Positions 46,312 to 55,291 of a stretch of DNA of 64,000 bases are shown one piece after another. Source of the DNA: an uncultured Planktomarina sp. (lineage in GTDB: Bacteria > Pseudomonadota > Alphaproteobacteria > Rhodobacterales > Rhodobacteraceae). The stretch covers positions 39,650 to 103,649 of the forward strand of contig CAJJBP010000013.1 of assembly GCA_905182425.1 (NCBI GenBank), read 5' to 3'. How positions within the stretch are numbered: the first letter of the stretch is position 1; each line of letters starts with the position of its first letter. Made by a program: the position numbers and the translations under genes. Below the pieces are notes generated by a model. It was not told the DNA's origin. It was given only the letters and a program-made list of their open reading frames with translations, and searched no databases.

Positions 46312-48198
46312 TTATTTAGCATAACCCAAATTTTGCAGAGCAATTTTGATCTCATCAAGAATTTTTGGGTCGTCAATTGTTGCGGGTGCTTTGAATGGTT
46401 TGCTATCAGCAATACTAACCATCGTACTGCGCAAAATTTTACCAGATCGCGTTTTTGGTAGACGATTAACAACGCAAGCTAATTTAAAGGCAGCTACAGG
46501 CCCTATCTTCTCACGTACCAAGTTCACAACATCCGAAACTATTTCAGCCTCTGAAATTGTACACCCTTTATTCAGGCATAAAAATCCCATTGGAAGTTGG
46601 CCTTTAAGATCGTCACCCACGCCAATAACAGCACATTCTGCAACTTCGGGATGGGCCGCTAGTACTTCTTCCATTGCACCAGTTGAAAGTCGGTGCCCGG
46701 CGACATTGATTACATCATCAGTGCGCGCCATGACGTAGAGGTAGCCGTCTTCATCAATCATGCCTGCGTCGCCAGTTTCATAATAACCCGGAAAAGTGGT
46801 CAAATAAGAACTCACAAAACGTTTAGGTGCTTTCCAAAGAGTTGGTAAAGTGCCGGGTGGTAGGGGCAGTTTTATGGCGATTGCGCCTAGCTCCCCAGCT
46901 TTGATTTGATCCCCTTCTTCGTTGAGGATTTGGATATCATAGCCAGGCATGGCCACGGATGGAGATCCAATCTTTACTGGTATTTTTTCGATGCCAGCTG
47001 GGTTGCCTGCGATAGTGTAGCCGGTTTCAGTTTGCCACCAATGGTCATAAACTGGCACGCCAATCACCCTTTGGGCCCACATGATAGTATCCGGATCTGC
47101 GCGCTCGCCAGCTAAATACAGTGCCCTTAGGCGTGACATATCAAAATTCTTGATCAAGTTGCCAGTTGGGTCTTCTCGCTTTATGGCGCGGAAGGCAGTT
47201 GGAGCGGTGAAGAAGCTGCGAACGTCATGCTCTGCTATAACGCGCCAGAAAGTGCTGGCATCTGGAGTTCCAACCGGCTTGCCTTCGAAAACTACCGTTG
47301 TGTTGCCGTGAATGAGGGGTGCATAGCAAATGTAGGAGTGTCCGACGACCCAACCAACATCAGAGGCAGCCCAAAATACGTCTCCTGGGTCAACATTATA
47401 GATATTTTTCATTGTCCAATTCAAAGCGACCAAATGACCAGCCGTTGGACGAACCACGCCTTTGGGAGCTCCTGTCGTCCCAGATGTATAGAGAATGTAA
47501 GCGGGGTGATCGCCTGAGACGGTAACACATTTTGCGGGAATAGTGCCAGCTTGAAGATCATGCCATTCTACATCGATTGGGCCAAGTTCTGCTTTACATT
47601 CTGTTCGTTGAAAAATGACCGTGAACTCTGGTTTATGCTCAGCTATCTTAATCGCGCCATCTAGAAGAGGTTTGTATTCCACAACCCGGCCTGGCTCAAC
47701 GCCACAGGACCCTGCTATAATTGCTTTTGGTGTTGCATCATCAATTCGTACTGCTAACTCATTTGCAGCAAAGCCACCAAAAACAACTGAGTGCACCGCA
47801 CCTATTCGGGTACAAGCTAGCATTGCTACCAATGACTCGGGGACCATTGGCATATAGATAATAACCCTGTCTCCGGCGGTAATACCTTTGGCCGCCAAGC
47901 CGCCGGCAAGTGCGGCAACCTGTATCTGTAGCTCTTTAAACGTTGTTTTTGATTTTTGATTGGTTATTGGACTATCATAAATTATAGCAACACGGTCTCC
48001 ATTTCCCGCGGCAACGTGTCGATCCACGGCATTGTAACATGTGTTTACCTGAGCATCTTTGAACCATTCGTAGAGTGGAGCATCATCTGACCAAAGCGCG
48101 CGTGAGGGTGGCTTGACCCAATCAATGGCCTCTGCGGCTTTCATCCAGAATGATTCGGGGTCCGCTTTCCAACCTTCATAAATATCTCTGTATGACAT
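46312..48198 (-). CDS. prpE: Propionyl-CoA synthetase
   Basis: An AMP-forming acyl-CoA synthetase of 628 aa. It has the core motif YTSGTTGAPKG, ASDVGWVVGHSYICYAPL, WWQTETG and the catalytic lysine near the C-terminus in PKTRSGKILR. The sequence SCGVEPGRVVEYKPLLD separates PrpE from acetyl-CoA synthetase Acs, though some activity on acetate is likely. It would feed propionate into the methylmalonyl-CoA route with the epimerase and MeaB found elsewhere in the window. It is opposed to the VOC-cupin gene. Confidence 0.9.
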   Translation of the reverse strand: MSYRDIYEGWKADPESFWMKAAEAIDWVKPPSRALWSDDAPLYEWFKDAQVNTCYNAVDRHVAAGNGDRVAIIYDSPITNQKSKTTFKELQIQVAALAGGLAAKGITAGDRVIIYMPMVPESLVAMLACTRIGAVHSVVFGGFAANELAVRIDDATPKAIIAGSCGVEPGRVVEYKPLLDGAIKIAEHKPEFTVIFQRTECKAELGPIDVEWHDLQAGTIPAKCVTVSGDHPAYILYTSGTTGAPKGVVRPTAGHLVALNWTMKNIYNVDPGDVFWAASDVGWVVGHSYICYAPLIHGNTTVVFEGKPVGTPDASTFWRVIAEHDVRSFFTAPTAFRAIKREDPTGNLIKNFDMSRLRALYLAGERADPDTIMWAQRVIGVPVYDHWWQTETGYTIAGNPAGIEKIPVKIGSPSVAMPGYDIQILNEEGDQIKAGELGAIAIKLPLPPGTLPTLWKAPKRFVSSYLTTFPGYYETGDAGMIDEDGYLYVMARTDDVINVAGHRLSTGAMEEVLAAHPEVAECAVIGVGDDLKGQLPMGFLCLNKGCTISEAEIVSDVVNLVREKIGPVAAFKLACVVNRLPKTRSGKILRSTMVSIADSKPFKAPATIDDPKILDEIKIALQNLGYAK

Positions 48199-48348
48199 CC
48201 TATCACCTACCTTTTAGGCCAGATTTTCAATCTGTTATCTCTTATGCGCATCTGTCGTGCAAGGCGCCGCCAATGCCAACTTGGAAAATGGTACAAATTC
48301 AGGGGAATTAATTTTTATTAAAGTATAACGTGTTGTTGCATTCCTAGA

Positions 48349-48385
48349 AAAACTCATGGATTCTAAGGTGAGTTTTATCTTTTTT
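48349..48385 (+). terminator. Terminator-like hairpin in the leader of the VOC-cupin gene
   Basis: AAAACTCA at 48349-48356 and TGAGTTTT at 48369-48376 form a perfect 8-base stem with a 12-base loop, followed by a T-run at 48380-48385. It points toward the plus-strand gene and lies about 85 bases before its start, with a possible -10 box (TATAAC, 48323-48328) upstream. It may be an attenuator or a terminator of unseen upstream RNA. The stem is AT-rich, so stability is modest. Confidence 0.4.
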
Positions 48386-48469
48386 AGCACGACAGGCCTG
48401 CATCAGGTTGAGATGGTCGGATGCAGTTATTGATCCGCTCTGCGGGCAACAGTTATGGGGAGTTTCACT

Positions 48470-49570
48470 ATGCAAAATATCCGTGCTGAGGTCTTGTTAC
48501 CAACCAAAGAGTTACGAGAAGATATTCCTTTTTTTACTAAGGTTTTAGGGATGAAAATGGACGAGATATTCCCTTCAGATGATCCAAATGTTGCCGTATT
48601 TTCTGGATTTGGTCTGAGGGTGCGCGTCCAAAAAGATGCTGATGTAGCGCCAGGAGTGCTGCGCATTCTTTGTGACGACCCTATTTTGATTGCCGGTGGA
48701 CAAACTGAATTGGTAGCCCCAAATGGTACTCGTATCCAAATAGTGCAATTGGCGCCACCAGTGGTTATGCCGCCCACAAAACATGCTTTTGTCGTGCGTC
48801 GCATGGCAGATCAAGCGCCTTGGGTGATTGGTCGGGCAGGGATGCAGTATCGTGATCTTATACCCAGCCGCCTCGGAGGCTCCATCATTGCCAGTCATAT
48901 TCGAATTCCTGATGGTGGTCCTGTGCCTGACATGGTGCATTTCCATTCTATTGGTTTTCAACTAATCTATTGCTATAAAGGGTGGGTTGATTTGGTCTAT
49001 GAAGATCAAGGCCCACAGTTCCGGCTTCATGCTGGTGATTGCGTCATCCAACCACCTGAGATTCGGCATCGCGTTCTCTTTGCTAGCGAAAATATTGAAG
49101 TGATCGAGATCGGGGTTCCAGCAGAGCATACAACAACAATCGATCATATTTTGGAACTGCCCACTGCGGGTATTAACCCTGACCGAATATTTGAAGGACA
49201 GAAATTCGTACATCATAAAGTGGAACAGGCTGTTTGGGAGCCGTTTCGTTTACCAGGATTTGAGGCTTGTGACACAACAATTAATGCGAATACGCAAGGT
49301 ATTGCTGGGGTTAGTGTTGTGCGACGTGGGCAAGGCTGTCCTGTTTTGACTTCGCATAATAGTGACATCCATTTTACGTTTGTATTGGCTGGAGAGCTGG
49401 TTTTGGAGGCGGAGGGCCAAAAGGCTCAGGTTTTGAGTGCCGGTGATGCCTTTGTGATTCCGCCGCTGATGGCCGTCCTATATAAGCATCCCTCGGATAA
49501 CCTAGAGCTCCTAGAGGTTAGCCTGCCTGGTGTTTTTGAAACCCATATTTTAAGTTCTGTTACAAATTAA
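48470..49570 (+). CDS. VOC domain-cupin fusion protein
   Basis: A 366-aa protein with a VOC/glyoxalase-like N-terminus (residues about 1-100, LLPTKELREDIPFFTKVLGM) followed by a two-module cupin: DMVHFHSIGFQLIYCYKGWVDLVYE with AGDCVIQPPEIRHR, then HFTFVLAGELVLEAEG with AGDAFVIPP. The first cupin keeps histidines that could bind metal (HFHS and RHR); the second has lost most of them. I use the ATG at 48470, seven bases after GGGGAG, over 48455. Function unknown; relatives include ring-cleaving and quercetin-like enzymes. It is opposed to prpE. Confidence 0.75.
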   Translation: MQNIRAEVLLPTKELREDIPFFTKVLGMKMDEIFPSDDPNVAVFSGFGLRVRVQKDADVAPGVLRILCDDPILIAGGQTELVAPNGTRIQIVQLAPPVVMPPTKHAFVVRRMADQAPWVIGRAGMQYRDLIPSRLGGSIIASHIRIPDGGPVPDMVHFHSIGFQLIYCYKGWVDLVYEDQGPQFRLHAGDCVIQPPEIRHRVLFASENIEVIEIGVPAEHTTTIDHILELPTAGINPDRIFEGQKFVHHKVEQAVWEPFRLPGFEACDTTINANTQGIAGVSVVRRGQGCPVLTSHNSDIHFTFVLAGELVLEAEGQKAQVLSAGDAFVIPPLMAVLYKHPSDNLELLEVSLPGVFETHILSSVTN

Positions 49571-49661
49571 CCCTCACACTGTGGCGTATTAGCATTTCCA
49601 AAACAGGACATTTTGGGCTGCTCTTACTTGCGTATTTTACTAAATGGTTCAAAGTAGAGAA

Positions 49662-50078
49662 ATGAGCAAAAACTTAATCAAAGCCGCCACTGACGTGCGC
49701 GAAAAAGCATATGCCCCATACTCCAAATTTCATGTGGGCGCTGCAATTCGTACGCCGAGTGGTGCGATATACGTTGGCTGCAATGTTGAAAACGCGGCTT
49801 ATCCAGAGGGAACTTGTGCCGAGGCAGGTGCTATTGCTGCGATGTGCGCTGCTGGGGAATATGAAATTTTGGAGGTCGCTGTTATCGCAGGTGGAAATCG
49901 ACCAGTTCCTCCTTGTGGTGGCTGCCGCCAGAAGCTTTCTGAATTTGCCAACGGAGATGTTGCAGTCACCATGGTTGCAGCTGAGGGTGGGCAAGATGTG
50001 ACGACGGTGGCTTCACTTTTACCAGGTGCTTTTAGCCTCGCATATCTTGAAGCCGGTATTACGGTTTCCGACAGCTAA
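49662..50078 (+). CDS. cdd: Cytidine deaminase
   Basis: Deaminates cytidine and deoxycytidine. The protein of 138 aa is the small tetrameric class, with CAE at residues 52-54 (zinc cysteine and catalytic glutamate) and PCGGC with C85 and C88. The start at 49662 gives the family length; 49644 is also open. It is the first gene of the five-gene salvage operon; its stop shares one base with the start of deoA. Confidence 0.94.
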   Translation: MSKNLIKAATDVREKAYAPYSKFHVGAAIRTPSGAIYVGCNVENAAYPEGTCAEAGAIAAMCAAGEYEILEVAVIAGGNRPVPPCGGCRQKLSEFANGDVAVTMVAAEGGQDVTTVASLLPGAFSLAYLEAGITVSDS

Positions 50079-51379
50079 TGCAAGCCCGTGATCTGCTGCT
50101 TGCCCTGCGTGAAGGCCATGTTGTTTCTCGGGATGCTGTGAACATATTTGCGAAAGGCTTGGGAAGTGAAGCTGTGAGTGATGCACAAGCTGGTGCTTTC
50201 GCGATGGCGGTCTGTCAGAACGGATTGACTGATGAGGCGCGCGTGGCATTAACTTTGGGCATGCGAGACAGTGGAGAAGTTTTGCAATGGGATCTTCCCG
50301 GAAAAGTTATCGACAAACATTCTACCGGAGGCGTAGGTGATGCCGTATCCCTGTTATTAGCGCCTATGCTAGTGGCGGCTGGCGCCTTTGTTCCGATGAT
50401 CTCAGGGCGTGGGCTTGGACACACTGGTGGCACCCTTGATAAGCTAGAAGCTATTCCAGGTTTTCAAACTGAGTTTTCTGTAAAGCAATTTAAAGAAATA
50501 GTTGCTAAAGTCGGCTGTGCAATTGTAGCACCATCTGCAAGTATCGCACCGGCGGATCAAAGATTATACGCCGTACGTGATGTAACAGGTACGGTGCGAT
50601 CTCTAGATTTGATTACCTCATCTATTTTGTCGAAAAAGCTTGCCGCAGGTCTTCAAGCTTTAGTTCTTGATGTAAAAACGGGATCTGGGGCTGTGATGCA
50701 AGATATGCAAGAGGCTATTTTTCTGGCCCAAGCCTTGGTCAAAACGGCCAATGGAGCCGGCTGTCCGACGAGTGCGCTTATTACGGATATGAACCAGCCG
50801 CTCTTACCAAGCATCGGTAATGCCGTCGAGGTTGCAGATGTGATGCGTGCATTCGAAAGTGCCAATGGTGCAATAGTGGATGTGGCCATAGAGCTGGGCA
50901 CTCAGCTTTTGGTCCAGGCCCATCTTTTTTTTACAGAGAAAGGCGCACGCGATCGATTGATAAAAACCCTAACAGATGGCAGTGCAAAGGCTAAATTTGG
51001 CGAGATGGTAGCTGCCCAAAAAGGACCTGCAAACTTTGCTGATCGCTGGGAAGATTACTTAACAATAGCACCGTCAAATGAAGTTCTGGCGACTCATAAC
51101 GGATATGTCCAAGAAATAGATGGCACGGCATTGGGTCAGATTGTTGTCGAGCTTGGTGGTGGGCGCCAACGTGAAGATGACCGAATAGATCATTCTGTCG
51201 GACTTTCTGAGATAGTACCTCTTGGAAAAAAGATGAAAAAAGGCCAACCGATTGCACTGCTCCATTGTTCTGAAAAAACAATAGGACCAAAAATTACCAA
51301 AGCAGTTCAAAATGCCATAATATTAGGCCCAGAAGCCCCATCACTCCGCCCTTTGATTTTGGAGCGGATTGCTCCATGA
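50078..51379 (+). CDS. deoA: Thymidine phosphorylase
   Basis: Splits thymidine (and deoxyuridine) with phosphate to base and deoxyribose 1-phosphate. The protein of 433 aa has the phosphate site KHSTGGVGD near residue 80 and the family signature SGRGLGHTGGTLDKLE. It could also be the pyrimidine-nucleoside phosphorylase Pdp class. The start overlaps the cdd stop and its end overlaps deoB (ATGA). Confidence 0.93.
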   Translation: MQARDLLLALREGHVVSRDAVNIFAKGLGSEAVSDAQAGAFAMAVCQNGLTDEARVALTLGMRDSGEVLQWDLPGKVIDKHSTGGVGDAVSLLLAPMLVAAGAFVPMISGRGLGHTGGTLDKLEAIPGFQTEFSVKQFKEIVAKVGCAIVAPSASIAPADQRLYAVRDVTGTVRSLDLITSSILSKKLAAGLQALVLDVKTGSGAVMQDMQEAIFLAQALVKTANGAGCPTSALITDMNQPLLPSIGNAVEVADVMRAFESANGAIVDVAIELGTQLLVQAHLFFTEKGARDRLIKTLTDGSAKAKFGEMVAAQKGPANFADRWEDYLTIAPSNEVLATHNGYVQEIDGTALGQIVVELGGGRQREDDRIDHSVGLSEIVPLGKKMKKGQPIALLHCSEKTIGPKITKAVQNAIILGPEAPSLRPLILERIAP

Positions 51380-52548
51380 GCCGCGCATTTTTGATTGTTT
51401 TAGATTCGCTTGGCTGCGGTGGTGCACCAGATGCTGAAAAGTTTGGCGATCTTGGAGCAAATACACTGGGTCACATCATCAAAGCTCGAGGTGGCAATTT
51501 GAAGGTGCCCAATCTTGCTCGCTTGGGTTTGGGGGCTGCTTTGGAAAACGCAAGTGGAATGAGTTCTCCATGGGAGACACCCCCGGATGCGTGCTGGGCT
51601 TCAGCAACTGAAGTATCAAATGGTAAAGATACACCCTCCGGACACTGGGAGTTGGCGGGTGTTCCTGTGCCCTGGGATTGGCATTTTTTTCCAAAAACAG
51701 TCCCTGTATTTCCACAAGTGGTCATGAGTGCCATCACCGACTTAGCGGGTGGAAGTTTGGCAAACTGTCATGCTTCTGGCATACCAGTGCTTGAGAAGTT
51801 TGGAGCTGAGCATATTCGCTCAGGTCTCCCAATTTGCTATACATCTGTTGATAGTGTCTTTCAGATTGCAGCCCATGAGGAACATTTTGGGCTGCAAAAA
51901 TTATATTATCTTTGTGAGAAAATTGCTGCCATTTTGCATAAAATGCGGGTTGGACGGGTGATTGCAAGGCCTTTCATTGGTGATGAGGCTGCTGGTTTTA
52001 TACGTACGCAAAACCGACGGGACTTTGCCATAGATCCACCCTCACCAACCCTTTGTGATTGGGTGTTCGACGCCGGGCATGCAGTACACGCGGTCGGTAA
52101 AATAGGTGATATTTTTTCTATGCGTGGAATTAACCGGTGCCGTAAAGGGACGGACGCGCAGCTGATGCAGTATCTGGCAGACGAGGTTGAAAACGCGCCT
52201 GCGGGCAGCCTCACGTTTGCAAATTTTGTTGAGTTTGATTCCTTGTATGGACACCGCCGGGATGTCGAAGGATATGCAAGGGCGCTTGAGTGGTTTGATT
52301 CCGAGATTGGTTTAATTCTTGGGAAAACTGAACCTGATGATTTGGTAATTTTTACTGCTGATCATGGAAATGATCCAACATGGAAAGGTAGTGATCATAC
52401 CCGTGAGCAAGTACCTGTTTTGGTGCATTGTGAAAAATTTGGACCTAGGATAGGGGCAATAGGTGACATTCAATTTATTGATGTCGCAGCAAGTGTTGCT
52501 GCACATTTGGAAGTGACCGCACATGGCCTAGGTAGGAGTTTCTTATGA
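51376..52548 (+). CDS. deoB: Phosphopentomutase
   Basis: Converts (deoxy)ribose 1-phosphate to the 5-phosphate. The protein of 390 aa is of the alkaline-phosphatase superfamily, with an N-terminal DSLGCGGAPD metal site, DTPSGHWE (active threonine region), and C-terminal TADHGNDPT and DHTREQVP. It uses the sugar phosphate made by DeoA. Start overlaps deoA and its end overlaps add by four bases. Confidence 0.94.
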   Translation: MSRAFLIVLDSLGCGGAPDAEKFGDLGANTLGHIIKARGGNLKVPNLARLGLGAALENASGMSSPWETPPDACWASATEVSNGKDTPSGHWELAGVPVPWDWHFFPKTVPVFPQVVMSAITDLAGGSLANCHASGIPVLEKFGAEHIRSGLPICYTSVDSVFQIAAHEEHFGLQKLYYLCEKIAAILHKMRVGRVIARPFIGDEAAGFIRTQNRRDFAIDPPSPTLCDWVFDAGHAVHAVGKIGDIFSMRGINRCRKGTDAQLMQYLADEVENAPAGSLTFANFVEFDSLYGHRRDVEGYARALEWFDSEIGLILGKTEPDDLVIFTADHGNDPTWKGSDHTREQVPVLVHCEKFGPRIGAIGDIQFIDVAASVAAHLEVTAHGLGRSFL

Positions 52549-53513
52549 GCTGGAAATCATTTCCTAAAATCGAGTTGCATTTGCACCTTGAGGGCGCAGC
52601 AGACCCGGCGTTTATTCGCGGTTTGGCCAAAGAAAAATCGATTGATCTCCAAAAGATATTTGATGAGAATGGGAACTATAAATACGATGGCTTTGGAGAG
52701 TTCCTATCGACATATGAAGCCGCTACGCAGGCGCTTCAATCGCCAAATGATTTCAAGCGCCTGACCCAATCTGTTTTGGAGAATTTGGCAGAGCACAATG
52801 TTGTATATGCTGAAGCTTTTATTTCTCCTGATTTTTGTGGTGGGCGGGACTTAGGTGCTTGGCGTGAATATTTGGCAGCAATGCAAGAAGCGCATGTTGC
52901 GGGCGTTACGCTAAAAGGTATAGTCACTTGCATCCGGCACTTTGGTCCCGAAAAAGCACGAGAAACTGCGAAATGCGCAGCGGAAACAGCTAGCGATTGG
53001 ATTGTTGGCTTCGGTATGGGTGGTGCTGAAGATGTTGGTCGGGCTACCGATTTTGCTTATGCATTTGACATAGCCCGCGAAGCCGGCCTTCGTCTAACCA
53101 GCCATGCTGGTGAGTGGGGCGGCTCTCAGTCAGTTTGGGAGACAGTCAACGACCTTAAAGTTGAGCGTATTGGGCACGGTGTCCACTCAATCAATGATCT
53201 CAATTTGGTACGTTATTTGGCTGAAACTGGTATTGTTTTAGAAGTTAATCCGGGATCAAATGTTGCGCTAGGCGTGTTTCATAGTTTTGCCGAGCACCCA
53301 ATAGCCAAACTACGGGACGCGGGCGTGAAGGTGACAGTGAGCACGGATGACCCACCGTTTTTCCATACCACAATGACACGTGAGTTCGAAGAACTTGAAA
53401 GGGCATTTGGATGGGGGAGCGACGATTTTAAGAGGCTAAACCAGACAGCACTGGAGGCTGCATTTTGTGATGCAACCACCAAAGAAATTATTTCAAAAAG
53501 ATTGGACACCTAA
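52545..53513 (+). CDS. add: Adenosine deaminase
   Basis: Deaminates adenosine and deoxyadenosine. The protein of 322 aa has the zinc motif ELHLHLEG (His12, His14), SHAGEW (zinc histidine and acid), and STDDPPFF near the C-terminus. It adds a purine step to the otherwise pyrimidine operon. Some relatives act on adenine; the exact substrate is inferred. It overlaps deoB by four bases and upp by one. Confidence 0.9.
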   Translation: MSWKSFPKIELHLHLEGAADPAFIRGLAKEKSIDLQKIFDENGNYKYDGFGEFLSTYEAATQALQSPNDFKRLTQSVLENLAEHNVVYAEAFISPDFCGGRDLGAWREYLAAMQEAHVAGVTLKGIVTCIRHFGPEKARETAKCAAETASDWIVGFGMGGAEDVGRATDFAYAFDIAREAGLRLTSHAGEWGGSQSVWETVNDLKVERIGHGVHSINDLNLVRYLAETGIVLEVNPGSNVALGVFHSFAEHPIAKLRDAGVKVTVSTDDPPFFHTTMTREFEELERAFGWGSDDFKRLNQTALEAAFCDATTKEIISKRLDT

Positions 53514-54139
53514 TGACCCTCACTGTTGTTGAACATCCGCTTGTGCAGCACAAGTTAACTTTGATGCGTGACAAGGCCACGCCGACCAACCAATTTCGCC
53601 AATTACTGCGTGAAATAAGCCATCTCATAGCATATGAAGTCACCCGTAATTTACCTACTGAGTATCGCTCAATTGAAACGCCGATGATGGAGATGAAGGC
53701 CCCTGTTTTAGCTGGGAAGAAGCTTGCTTTGATTTCAATATTAAGGGCAGGGAATGGTCTTCTAGATGGAGTGCTTGAGCTGATTCCTTCGGCACGAGTG
53801 GGCTTTGTTGGCCTTTACCGTGATGAGGAAACGCTGCAACCAGTTCAGTATTATTTCAAAGCGCCGGACAATATGTCTGAGAGAGTGGTAATTGCTGTTG
53901 ATCCAATGCTTGCAACTGGAAATTCGAGTGTTGCTGCTATTGATTTGCTAAAGCAGGCTGGAGCGCGCGACATAAAATTTTTATGCCTACTGGCAGCCCC
54001 TGAGGGGATCGCTCGGATGCAAGACGCCCACCCAGATGTCGATATTGTAACAGCCGCTGTTGACGAAAAGCTGAGTGATATTGGTTATATTTTACCGGGC
54101 CTAGGAGATGCGGGCGACCGGATGTTTGGGACCAAATGA
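53513..54139 (+). CDS. upp: Uracil phosphoribosyltransferase
   Basis: Makes UMP from uracil and PRPP, closing the pyrimidine salvage route. The protein of 208 aa has the PRPP motif [30 protein letters not shown] in the middle and a C-terminal [13 protein letters not shown]. Last gene of the operon; it faces the minus-strand 340-aa gene, with 38 bases between and no terminator seen. Confidence 0.96.
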   Translation: MTLTVVEHPLVQHKLTLMRDKATPTNQFRQLLREISHLIAYEVTRNLPTEYRSIETPMMEMKAPVLAGKKLALISILRAGNGLLDGVLELIPSARVGFVGLYRDEETLQPVQYYFKAPDNMSERVVIAVDPMLATGNSSVAAIDLLKQAGARDIKFLCLLAAPEGIARMQDAHPDVDIVTAAVDEKLSDIGYILPGLGDAGDRMFGTK

Positions 54140-54177
54140 ATGGATGCCTATCTAGAATCAACTAGTGTTACAACTTT

Positions 54178-55200
54178 TTACAAATCAGTGCATATTGATT
54201 GCAGTACCAACCATGCCCCATCCTCTAGTACAATTCTTGTGGCACCTGCCGGATAGGGGTCCTGGGCAATCAATTCCAGACGAGTTGGATCATCATCTGT
54301 GAACTCTGACTTGGCATATGGGGTAGAGTTAACCTCCATGGTCTTAAATTCCGCAAGTAATTCTTCAGCAGTAATTTTTACTGTAGTGGATGATAAAGCA
54401 ATTTTGGCGAGCTCGTTAAGCTGTTTTCCAGAAAGCTCACTTGACGCAATTAACCTCAGTGCGGTTAAGGGTCCTGCACCAGACATCAATCGGTTCAGGG
54501 GGTCGTCTCGGGTTTTTTCGGCGCGCGCAGATAAGATTTTGCCAACGAGCACTTTTGGATCATTGGTCTGCGTCATCATAGTTTCGAATAAGATAACGAT
54601 ACCACCTGGCAACGTTACAACATTATCTCTATGACCTGGCAAAATTAAAAACTTTAAAGGTTCTCCCGTACTAAGTCGTGTCGCTAATTGTGCCGCGGCC
54701 GTGGTGCCGTCCGGCCCCTGGCAAAATGGGCCTGCAATATTTCCAATCTGATCGGCGATCGCTTGACCTAATTCAACGCGTTTGAATTGAGGGAGCATTT
54801 TTACAGCATAACGCTCAATGGCTTGGGGTGCCCAAAATAATCCGATAAATGTTAATAAAGACAGAAATGTAATTGTTAAGATCTTTCTAAGCCTGCCGGG
54901 GTGTGGATGGGTTTTTAAGATTGCTTTTTGAACTTGGGATATAGCATCGAGCATTATCTTGTCAGAAATCTCGAGGGTTTCGTTTGAATCTTCGCCTGGT
55001 TTTAATATTGTTTGCCCTGCCTCGCCTTTATGCATCTCAATCGCAGCTAGTGACCAGTGTGTTAAAGGTTTATTTTGTATATTAGTCAAAACAAGACTTG
55101 CCTGTCCAAACGAGACTACAACTTCACGTCGTTGGGTCTCTCGATCAAGGCGCCATAGCCCGGTACATTCAAGTCGTTCGTATGTTTTAAGTGCTGTCAT
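54178..55200 (-). CDS. Membrane protein with degenerate M48-peptidase-like domain
   Basis: A 340-aa protein with a cytoplasmic N-terminal domain (1-105), one membrane helix (about 107-124) and a C-terminal region resembling an M48 peptidase. The segment VVTLPGGIVILFETMMTQ (194-211) matches the strand and loop that precede the zinc motif in M48 enzymes. Where HExxH is expected there is LSARAEKTRD, so no zinc site remains. It may be a non-enzymatic relative. The overall family is not one I can name, and the function is unknown. It is AT-rich relative to its neighbours. Confidence 0.6.
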   Translation of the reverse strand: MTALKTYERLECTGLWRLDRETQRREVVVSFGQASLVLTNIQNKPLTHWSLAAIEMHKGEAGQTILKPGEDSNETLEISDKIMLDAISQVQKAILKTHPHPGRLRKILTITFLSLLTFIGLFWAPQAIERYAVKMLPQFKRVELGQAIADQIGNIAGPFCQGPDGTTAAAQLATRLSTGEPLKFLILPGHRDNVVTLPGGIVILFETMMTQTNDPKVLVGKILSARAEKTRDDPLNRLMSGAGPLTALRLIASSELSGKQLNELAKIALSSTTVKITAEELLAEFKTMEVNSTPYAKSEFTDDDPTRLELIAQDPYPAGATRIVLEDGAWLVLQSICTDL

Positions 55201-55291
55201 TTAGGCCTGCCCTGCCTCTTTGGGACAGAGTAGGCGCAATACATTATGATCGCAACGGTTTCCAATCTTGAGGACACAATTGTTACGATCC

